Source: Deltaproteobacteria bacterium
GTDB taxonomy: Bacteria > Desulfobacterota > Desulfobulbia > Desulfobulbales > VMSU01
DNA: 9,754 nucleotides
Reading direction: 5' to 3'
NCBI GenBank assembly: GCA_021789795.1
Contig: JAJYJA010000087.1
Span: 1-9,754 of the forward strand
Position 1 is the stretch's first letter. Each line of letters begins with the position of its first letter. The translations under genes and the position numbers were made by a program. Below are positions 1 to 6,002 of the stretch, piece after piece. Below the pieces are notes generated by a model, which worked only from the letters and a program-made list of their open reading frames with translations, made no database searches and was not told where the DNA came from.

Positions 1-694
1 TGTGCAGGGGCATCAGCCCGGCCTTGACCCCGAAGCCGAAGAGGGCGAGCAGGAAGAGGGCGGCGGCGATTGGGGCGGCGGCGTCAAGGCTGGCGGGAGG
101 GGGGAAGTCGAACGAGCCCACCTGCCGTGCCAGGAGGACGAAGAGGGCGTACAGGGCCAGGGTGGCGGTGTGGGTGTAGGCCAGATAGACGAAGGCCGCC
201 CGCCGGGACTCCTCTTTTTCCTGTTCGGTTAAGACGAGGAGAAAACTGCCCAGGGCCATCAGCTCCCAGGCCACCAGGAAGAGGATGGCGTTGCGGCAGC
301 CGGGCAGGGCCGCGATACTGGCCGCAACGATCCCGTACAGCAGCCTGACCCGTCCGGCGGAGGTTCCGAGTTTGGCCTGGGGCATGTACCCCAGGCCGTA
401 GATGCCGCCCAGGCCGCTGACCAAGAAGATCGGCAGCAGAAATACCGCCGCCAGGGAGTCGAGCCGGAAGGCCAGCCGGGCGCCTGGCAGCAGCGACCAG
501 GCCCAGGCCGTCTGGGGCGAGGCCTGGCTGGCCAGTGACGCCAAGACCGCCGTCAGCCCCAGCAGACTGCCACCCGCCAGGAGCAGGGCGCTTAGTGACT
601 CGGCCCGGCGGGCGGCAAGACCATTCCCCGCCAGCCAGGCCGGCAGCCCCGAGATCAACATGATCAGGATGGCGGCGGGGTAGAGGATAGCCAT
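1..694 (-). CDS. Second HyfB-like proton-channel (antiporter-like) membrane subunit, 3' part beyond the window
   Basis: Reading the minus strand from an ATG at 694 gives 231 uninterrupted codons running off the window edge. The start overlaps the stop of the small-subunit gene by one base (TGATG), which implies translational coupling. The product is a very hydrophobic multi-span protein of the NuoL/M/N and Mrp-antiporter family. It shows the channel landmarks: a membrane Glu in FLVAWELMALGSFLLV (E144, TM5) and the TM7 Lys in GFGVKAGLMPLH (K224). These residues carry protons in complex I. It resembles the HyfB-like protein of the same operon more than a HyfD type. For example, residues 76-104 (FRLDSLAAVFLLP...IYGLGY) match residues 72-100 of that protein at 17 of 29 positions by eye. 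It is therefore probably a duplicated HyfB that serves as the third ion channel of the complex. The C-terminal half is unseen, so its full length cannot be judged. Confidence 0.88.
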   Translation of the reverse strand, partial: MAILYPAAILIMLISGLPAWLAGNGLAARRAESLSALLLAGGSLLGLTAVLASLASQASPQTAWAWSLLPGARLAFRLDSLAAVFLLPIFLVSGLGGIYGLGYMPQAKLGTSAGRVRLLYGIVAASIAALPGCRNAILFLVAWELMALGSFLLVLTEQEKEESRRAAFVYLAYTHTATLALYALFVLLARQVGSFDFPPPASLDAAAPIAAALFLLALFGFGVKAGLMPLH

Positions 695-1455
695 CAACCG
701 GTTTTCCGTCTCCCCAGCAGGCGCAGCAGGCCGTCCAGGATGGTGTAGGGATGCGGCGGGCAGCCGGGGACGAAGAGGTCCACCGGCAGCAGGGAGTCCA
801 GGCCGCTCGCCACCTCGGGGCTGCCTCTAAACGGCCCGCCGCCGATGGCGCAGGCCCCCACCGCGATCACCAGCTTGGGGGCGGGGGTGGCCTCGTAGGT
901 GGCGAGCAGGGCCTGGTGCATGTTGGCGGATACCGGCCCGGTGACCAGGAGACCGTCGGCGTGGCGCGGCGAGGCCACGAACTGGATGCCGAAGCGGCCC
1001 AGGTCGAAGACCAGGGTGCCTAAGACGTTGCAGTCCGCCTCGCAGGCGTTGCAGCCGCCCGCCGACACCTGACGCAGTTTGAGCGAGCGGCCAAAGAGCC
1101 GCCGCGGCTCCGGGGCCAGAGGCCAGGCCAGGTTCAGTCCCTTGGCCGGCTGACGCCAGAGCAGCTCCCGGTTTCTTACCGCCAGGCGGTAGTCGGGGGT
1201 GAAGTGGATAAAGCCCTGGGGACAGGCCGGGCAATCGGCGCAGAACAGGCAGCGGCCCAGATCGAGGGCCAGGGCGCCCTCCTGTAGATCGCAGGCTCCG
1301 AACGGACAGCGGCTTACGCATTCGGCGCAGCCCGGCGGGCACTCGGGCGTCAGCTCCGGCAGGCCCCGGAAGCGGGGGGAGAGTTGGGGCTCCACCAGGG
1401 GGAATTGGCCGGTCTGGTATCCCTGCCGGAGGCGTTCGGCGATCACGCGCAGCAT
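694..1455 (-). CDS. ehrS: Ehr small subunit: NuoB-like [4Fe-4S] protein with N-terminal two-cluster ferredoxin domain
   Basis: This 253-residue soluble electron-transfer subunit corresponds to HyfI/NuoB with a ferredoxin module in front. Residues 39-50 (C39, C43, C46, C50-P) and 69-79 (C69, C72, C75, C78-P) form two [4Fe-4S] binding loops like those of NuoI/HyfH. The NuoB-like part (about 120-250) has the proximal-cluster ligands C135 and C138 in GGCNACE, C202 in GACAIGG and C232 in PGCPPHP. All ligands are present, so electron flow to the large subunit looks intact. The ATG is the first possible start in its frame because an in-frame TGA lies three codons upstream; a GGAGG precedes it by 10 nt. 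It follows the large-subunit gene after 35 bp. No separate HyfH-type ferredoxin gene is present in the operon, so the fused domain probably replaces it. The symbol follows the Ehr naming used in Geobacter, and assignment to that family is by motif only. Confidence 0.9.
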   Translation of the reverse strand: MLRVIAERLRQGYQTGQFPLVEPQLSPRFRGLPELTPECPPGCAECVSRCPFGACDLQEGALALDLGRCLFCADCPACPQGFIHFTPDYRLAVRNRELLWRQPAKGLNLAWPLAPEPRRLFGRSLKLRQVSAGGCNACEADCNVLGTLVFDLGRFGIQFVASPRHADGLLVTGPVSANMHQALLATYEATPAPKLVIAVGACAIGGGPFRGSPEVASGLDSLLPVDLFVPGCPPHPYTILDGLLRLLGRRKTG

Positions 1456-1463
1456 AGTGGCTC

Positions 1464-1470
1464 AACCTCC
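1464..1470 (-). promoter_or_regulatory. Ribosome binding site of the small-subunit gene
   Basis: GGAGGTT on the minus strand lies upstream of the ATG at 1455, with the GGAGG core ending 10 nt before it. It sits in the 35-bp gap after the large-subunit stop, the longest spacer in the operon. This gene can therefore be initiated independently, unlike its neighbours, whose starts overlap the preceding gene. Confidence 0.6.
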
Positions 1471-1490
1471 ATTTCTCTCACGCCTCCCGT

Positions 1491-3014
1491 TCATAGGTCA
1501 AAGCCGCAGTACGACAGGTTGAAGCTCTTGTTACACAAGGGAAAATCCGAGATCTGGGTGCCGCGCAGGGCCATGGCCAGACCGCTCCAGTTGTGGAAGG
1601 AGGGATCGACGATCTTGTAGCGTCTAAAGCGGCCGTCCCCGCCGGTGATGGCCACATGGGCCACCTCGCCCCGCCAGCCCTCCACCAGCGACAGGGCCAG
1701 GGAGTCGGGGGCGAGCTGGCCCAAGGGCCGTGCGATTTCCCCGTCCGGCAGGGCGGCTAGCAGGCGGCGGGTGAGGCTCAAGGAGACCTCGATCTCCCGG
1801 TGCCGCACCCGGGCCCGGGCGAAGACGTCCCCCAGTTCGTCGGTAATCATCTCGTCAAACGACTCCTTGTACACCCCGGTGGGGAAGAAGAAGCGTCCGT
1901 CCCTGGGTACCCCGCAGGCCCTGGCCGCCAGCCCCACCAGACCCAGGTCCTCGGCGGTGGAGCGCGATACCCTGCCCACCCCCTCCAGCCGGCCCAGCAC
2001 CGAGGGGGTGGCGAAGAAGAGCCGGCAGGCCCCCAGGGTGTTGGCCTGCACCCCGTCCAGGGTGGCGAGCAACTGCCGGTCGAGCCCGCCGTCGAGATCG
2101 AAGCCTACCCCCCCCGGCCGCACCAGACCCCGGCCAAAACGACTGCCGCAGAGGAGGGCGGTCAGGTTCAGGTAGTCGCCCCGGAGGCGGCCGCAGAAGG
2201 CGGCGGTGGGCAGAAAACCCACGTCGCCGGACAGGGCCCCGATGTCGCCCACGTGGTTGGCCAGCCGTTCCAGCTCCAGCCCCAGGGCGCGGATGGCCTG
2301 GGCCCGGGGCGGGGCGGGCTGGCCGGCGAGGCCCTCGAGCACCTTGCTGTAGGCGGTCATGTGGGCCACGGTGGTGTCGCCGGCGATGGTCTCCATCTGC
2401 CGGTCGCCGGCGGGATGCGGGCCGCCGACCAGCAGGCGTTCCAGGCCCCGGTGCTGGTAGCCCAGGGAGATCTCCAGGTGCAGCACCTGCTCGCCGTGGC
2501 ACTGGAAGCGGAAATGCCCCGGCTCGATGACCCCGGCGTGCACCGGGCCCACCGCCACCTCGTGGATACCGTCCCCCTCCACCTGGTAGAACTCCATGTC
2601 GCCCGGCCGGGGGTGGGCCTCGGGATCGCGGCCCCAGGCGTCGTGCCCCGTCCGCCAGGAGGCGTGGAAGCGCACCGGCTTGAGCCAGGGGTGGCCCTCG
2701 GGGATCACCCCGAACTGCTCGGCGATCTCCCGTTCGAAGAGGTGGAGCTGGGGGCAGTTGGGGGTCAGGGACTGGAAGCGCTCGCCGAGCGGGGTGCGAA
2801 AGAGGGCGAAGTTGGCGTGCCGCTCCCGGGCCATGACGGCGTACAGTTCCAGACGTCCGTCCGTCTCCGGGGCCGCGAAATAGGCCGCCACCCGGCTGCC
2901 GCTGTCGAACTCGGCCAGCACCGCGTCGGCGAAGGTGTCGTAATCGAGCCTGGGGATCTGGGCCACCGGCGTCTGGGCGCCGTTGGCGATCCGCACCGAC
3001 TGCTTGGATCTCAT
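1491..3014 (-). CDS. ehrL: Ehr large subunit: HyfG/HycE-like protein lacking the Ni-Fe cysteine ligands
   Basis: This 507-residue protein aligns with the large subunit of group 4 [NiFe] hydrogenases and with NuoCD of complex I. Residues about 25-130 are the NuoC-like domain (LFEREIAEQFGVIPEGHP at 92-109). From about 150 it is NuoD-like, with GPVHAGVIEPGHFRF (156-170) and LGYQHRGLERL (184-194). True hydrogenases hold the metal centre with RxCGxC near the N-terminus of this domain and DPCxxC near the end. Here the first region reads METIAGDTTVAH (207-218), with Ala and Thr at the cysteine positions. The last reads SDFPLCNKSFNLSYCGFDL (489-507), with Ser and Gly at them. No Ni-Fe site can form in the usual way. 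The ATG overlaps the HyfF-like stop (ATGA), with GGAGG 7 nt upstream, which fixes the start. This is the hallmark of Ehr-type complexes; the substrate is unknown. The reading frame continues open far upstream but only as an antisense-frame shadow of the HyfF-like gene. Confidence 0.9.
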   Translation of the reverse strand: MRSKQSVRIANGAQTPVAQIPRLDYDTFADAVLAEFDSGSRVAAYFAAPETDGRLELYAVMARERHANFALFRTPLGERFQSLTPNCPQLHLFEREIAEQFGVIPEGHPWLKPVRFHASWRTGHDAWGRDPEAHPRPGDMEFYQVEGDGIHEVAVGPVHAGVIEPGHFRFQCHGEQVLHLEISLGYQHRGLERLLVGGPHPAGDRQMETIAGDTTVAHMTAYSKVLEGLAGQPAPPRAQAIRALGLELERLANHVGDIGALSGDVGFLPTAAFCGRLRGDYLNLTALLCGSRFGRGLVRPGGVGFDLDGGLDRQLLATLDGVQANTLGACRLFFATPSVLGRLEGVGRVSRSTAEDLGLVGLAARACGVPRDGRFFFPTGVYKESFDEMITDELGDVFARARVRHREIEVSLSLTRRLLAALPDGEIARPLGQLAPDSLALSLVEGWRGEVAHVAITGGDGRFRRYKIVDPSFHNWSGLAMALRGTQISDFPLCNKSFNLSYCGFDL

Positions 3015-4441
3015 CGGCCTGCCTCCAGGGTGCCCGCCGCCGCCTTGAGCATCGTCCGCACCGGCTCCGGCAGGTAGAGCCCCAGGATCAACACCAGGAG
3101 CAAGAGCGTCGCCGGCGGGGCCAGGGTGAGAAAATTCTCGTTCCAGTTCACCTGGTTGGCCCTGGGGCTGGGCTTGCCCAAGGTCACGGCCAGCACCGTG
3201 CTTCCCATGCCGATGAAGATCACCGCCAGCATCAGCAACATGTAGCCGCCCAGGGGGAAGCGGCCCGCCGAAAACACCCCTTGCAGGATGGTCAGCTCGC
3301 TTACGAAGAGGCCGAAGGGCGGCGAGCCGGTGACCGCCAGGAAGCCGGCCACAAACAGGGAGGCGGAGATCGGCAGCACGGCGATGGCGCCCGCCACCTC
3401 CTCCCGGCGCTTGCTGTCGAAGCGGCGGTGGATGTTGCCGGCGGTCAGGAAGAGCACCCCCTTGACCAGGGCGTTGTTGATCATGTGCAGCAGGGCGCCG
3501 AAGACGGCCAGCCCCCCAACCCCGAAGCCGATGGCCAGGATGCCCATGTGCTCGACGCTGGAGTAGGCCAGGAGCCGCTTGAAATCCGGCTGCTTGATGA
3601 CGAAGACGGCGGCGAAGAAGAGCGACAGAACTCCCATCACCACCAGGGCCTGCCGGGCGACCTCCGCCTCGCCAGCGGCGTTCATGATCTGCACGGTGCG
3701 CAGCAGGGCCAGGAAGGCGATGCTGGTCAGCCCCCCGGCCAGGAGGGCGCCGACCATCCCCGGGGCCTCGCCGTAGGCGTCGGGCTTCCAGGTGTGCAGG
3801 GGCGCGAACCCGGCCTTGGTGCCGAAGCCCACCAGCAGAAAGACGAAGCCGGCCCGCAGCCAGGGCCGAGACAGGTGAGGCGCCCCGGCCAGCAGTTCGT
3901 CGAGTTGGAGGCTGATGTGGGGGGCGGGCAGCACGGAGTAGGCCACGAACAGGATGCCCAGCATGGCTAGGGCGATGCCCACCGAGCAGAGCAGCAGGTA
4001 TTTCCAGGTCGCCTCGATCGACAGCCGGTTGCGGTTGAAGTAGATGAGCGGCGCCGAGGCCAGGGTGGTGGCCTCCACCGCCACCCAGAGGATGCCGAGA
4101 TGACGGGCCATCGCCGACAGGCTCATGGCGGCAAGGAAGAGGAAGAGGCAGGAGACGAAGGCCCGGGTGCCCCACTGCTGCCGGAAACGCAGGTAGCCCA
4201 GGCCGTATACCGAGCAGCAGGCGAAGAGCAGGGAGACCAGGAGCAGCACCAGGCGGCCCAGGGGGTCAAGGCCCAGCCAGGCGCCGACCGGCAGGGGCTC
4301 CGGGGTGATGACCGCCGCCAGTGCCAGCAGCAGGTGGGCCACGCCGCCCACCGGCAGGAGCCAGGCCCGCAGCCGGTCGGAGGGCAGGAGGTAGGCGGCC
4401 AGGGCGAAGGCCGCCGGGACAAGGACAAGCAGGGTCTTCAT
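3011..4441 (-). CDS. hyfF: HyfF-like proton-channel (NuoN/M-type) membrane subunit
   Basis: This 476-residue polytopic membrane protein belongs to the Hyf F/NuoN group of antiporter-like subunits and is probably one of three ion channels in the arm of the complex. Visible landmarks are the TM5 Glu in LWVAVEATTLASAPL (E123), the TM7 Lys in GFGTKAGFAPLHTWKPDAY (K209), the KQPDFKRLLAYSSVEHMG segment (283-300) and the late-helix His/Lys in LLHMINNALVKG (H319, K327). The TM8 Lys seen in the HyfB-like partner (K251 there) aligns with Ser240 here, in LAGGLTSIAFLALLR. It is slightly shorter than E. coli HyfF (about 526 residues). It starts 1 bp after the HyfE-like stop with GGGAG just upstream, and its stop overlaps the large-subunit start by 4 bp. 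No frameshift or truncation is seen. Confidence 0.9.
   Translation of the reverse strand: MKTLLVLVPAAFALAAYLLPSDRLRAWLLPVGGVAHLLLALAAVITPEPLPVGAWLGLDPLGRLVLLLVSLLFACCSVYGLGYLRFRQQWGTRAFVSCLFLFLAAMSLSAMARHLGILWVAVEATTLASAPLIYFNRNRLSIEATWKYLLLCSVGIALAMLGILFVAYSVLPAPHISLQLDELLAGAPHLSRPWLRAGFVFLLVGFGTKAGFAPLHTWKPDAYGEAPGMVGALLAGGLTSIAFLALLRTVQIMNAAGEAEVARQALVVMGVLSLFFAAVFVIKQPDFKRLLAYSSVEHMGILAIGFGVGGLAVFGALLHMINNALVKGVLFLTAGNIHRRFDSKRREEVAGAIAVLPISASLFVAGFLAVTGSPPFGLFVSELTILQGVFSAGRFPLGGYMLLMLAVIFIGMGSTVLAVTLGKPSPRANQVNWNENFLTLAPPATLLLLVLILGLYLPEPVRTMLKAAAGTLEAGR
3022..3026 (-). promoter_or_regulatory. Ribosome binding site that sets the large-subunit start
   Basis: A perfect GGAGG on the minus strand ends 7 nt before the ATG at 3014. 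It lies inside the last codons of the HyfF-like gene. It decides the large-subunit start, because the same frame remains open for more than 1 kb upstream. Confidence 0.7.
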
Positions 4442-4442
4442 C

Positions 4443-5081
4443 TCACTCCCTAAGCAAGGACAGGTTTTCGACGTTCAAGGAGGAAAATTCCCGGTTGATC
4501 TGGTTGACCACGATGCCCATGACGAAGACCGCCACCAGCAGGTCGAGCAGCACCCCCGCCTCCACCATCAGGGGCATGGCCTCGGTCAGGAGCAGGCCGA
4601 AGATGAAGATGCCGTTTTCAAAGATCAGATACCCCAGGGCCTGGGTCAGGGCCTTGCGCCGGGTGATCATCATCAGGAAGCCCGCCCCCAGGGTGGCCAG
4701 TCCGCAGGGGATGACCAGCGAGCCGCGATGGGCGGCCACCAGGGGCAGATGATCGCTGAAGATGAAGGCCCCGGCGGTGGCCACCGTGCCCAGGATCAAG
4801 GTGGGCACGTAGCCGATCATGGGGTCGATCTCCCGGCGGATGCGCACCTGGCGGATGGCCCTAAACAGCAGCCAGGGCATCACCACCCCCTTCAGGGCCA
4901 GGGCCGAGCCGGCCAGAAACAGGGTATGTCCGGAGATGGGGTGCATGAGCAGCGGCACGCAGGCCAGCATGGCGCCTTGCAGGGCCGCGGTCTGGATGCA
5001 GGCCCCGAGCCGGCTGCTGCCCAGGATGAAGAAGTTGAGCAGGATGACCAGGAGCAACAAGAGGTTGGCCAGGTTTTCCAT
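4443..5081 (-). CDS. hyfE: HyfE-like (NuoK-type) membrane subunit
   Basis: This 212-residue integral membrane protein is close in length to E. coli HyfE (about 216). The N-terminal half has several hydrophobic helices. The C-terminal half is the NuoK-like core, with membrane-buried glutamates E155 in GYLIFENGIFIFG and E174 in MVEAGVLLDLLVAVFVMGI. In complex I the corresponding NuoK glutamates (E36 and E72 in E. coli) relay protons between the quinone chamber and the antiporter-like subunits. Their presence suggests the coupling path is functional. The ATG lies 3 bp after the HyfC-like stop, with GAGGT overlapping that stop as ribosome binding site. The next gene starts 1 bp after this stop. 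Nothing unusual is seen apart from context: it serves a complex whose catalytic subunit has lost its metal site. Confidence 0.9.
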   Translation of the reverse strand: MENLANLLLLLVILLNFFILGSSRLGACIQTAALQGAMLACVPLLMHPISGHTLFLAGSALALKGVVMPWLLFRAIRQVRIRREIDPMIGYVPTLILGTVATAGAFIFSDHLPLVAAHRGSLVIPCGLATLGAGFLMMITRRKALTQALGYLIFENGIFIFGLLLTEAMPLMVEAGVLLDLLVAVFVMGIVVNQINREFSSLNVENLSLLRE

Positions 5082-5084
5082 CGC

Positions 5085-6002
5085 TTACCTCAAGAGCAGG
5101 ATCAGGGCGAAGAAGGAGAGCAGCGAGGTGCCGATCAGGAGCTGGGGCACCTTTAAGAGCGGCAGCCTGGCGATGACCGACTCCACCACCCCGATCAGCA
5201 CCGCCAGGAGCAGCATGGCCAGGGCGAAGACGGCGGCGTCGAGCGGCGCCGAGCCCAGCGACACCGGCAGGGCCAGACCCACGGTCATGGCCCCCAGCAA
5301 CAGGAGTTTCATGGCGGCGCCGTAGAGGATCATCCCGAAGTCGGGGCCGCTGTGGTCGAGCACCATCACCTCGTGGATCATGGTCAGCTCCAGGTGGGTG
5401 GTGGGGTCGTCAAAGGGGATGCGGCAATTCTCGACTAAGGTCACCACCAGCATGCAGAAGATGGCGAGCATCAGGGAGGGGGCCGCGGTGTGCCAGCCCG
5501 CCGCCAGGGCGGGGCCGAAGAGGCCGCCCAGGGAGAAGGAGCCGGTCAGCCGCACCAGGACGATGAGCACGAAGAAGACGGTCGGCTCGACCAGGCAGGC
5601 GAAGGTCACCTCGCGGGCGGCGCCCATGCCCTCGAAGGCGGAGCCGGTGTCCAGGGCCGCGACCGCGGTGCAGAAACGGGAGAGCCCCAGTAGGTAGATC
5701 ACGAAGATCAAGTCGCCGTCAAAGCCCAGCGGCGCCCCGATGGCCCCGAAGGGCACGAACAGCGAGGCCACCAGCGGCGCCGTAAGCCCCGCCACCGGCC
5801 CGGCCCTAAACAGCCAGGTGGTGGTGCGGCTGATCACCATGTCCTTGCGGAAGAGCCGGGCCAGGTCGTAGTAGGGCTGGACAAGCGGCGGGCCCTTACG
5901 CCCGGCGAACCCGGCCTTGGTCTTGGCGATCACCCCCAGGAGCAGGGGCGAGAGGCCGAGCAGCAAGGCGAGGTGCCAGAAGAGACGGATGAGCATGGTC
6001 AT
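5085..6002 (-). CDS. hyfC: HyfC-like (NuoH-type) membrane anchor subunit
   Basis: This 305-residue protein, about the usual length, belongs to the NuoH/HyfC/HycD family, which anchors the peripheral electron-transfer module to the membrane and starts the proton path. Family segments are clear: AKTKAGFAGRKGPPLVQPYYDL (split here as 26-35 and 36-47) in the first cytoplasmic loop, GSAFEGMGAAREVTFACLVEP (120-140), and VENCRIPFDDPTTH (190-203) followed by ELTMIHEVMVLDHSGPDF (205-222). The acidic residues in these loops form the E-channel entry in complex I. About eight hydrophobic helices are visible. The ATG overlaps the HyfB-like stop (ATGA); a second ATG two codons later is an alternative start. 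The stop carries the ribosome binding site of the HyfE-like gene. Confidence 0.92.
   Translation of the reverse strand: MTMLIRLFWHLALLLGLSPLLLGVIAKTKAGFAGRKGPPLVQPYYDLARLFRKDMVISRTTTWLFRAGPVAGLTAPLVASLFVPFGAIGAPLGFDGDLIFVIYLLGLSRFCTAVAALDTGSAFEGMGAAREVTFACLVEPTVFFVLIVLVRLTGSFSLGGLFGPALAAGWHTAAPSLMLAIFCMLVVTLVENCRIPFDDPTTHLELTMIHEVMVLDHSGPDFGMILYGAAMKLLLLGAMTVGLALPVSLGSAPLDAAVFALAMLLLAVLIGVVESVIARLPLLKVPQLLIGTSLLSFFALILLLR

Noticed and set aside
827..1465. 212-codon minus-strand frame overlapping the small-subunit gene
   Set aside because: Pro/Arg/Gly-rich out-of-frame translation; the competing frame carries all Fe-S motifs.
1800..3077. 425-codon plus-strand open frame opposite the large-subunit gene
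   Set aside because: It is an antisense shadow produced by GC-rich codon bias: repetitive Gly/Ala/Val/Gln/His composition, no domain, and full overlap with a clear gene.
3015..4175. Upstream extension of the large-subunit frame by 387 codons
   Set aside because: It is an alternative frame over the well-supported HyfF-like gene, low in complexity and rich in Gly/Arg/Pro. The real start has a GGAGG and a 4-bp overlap.
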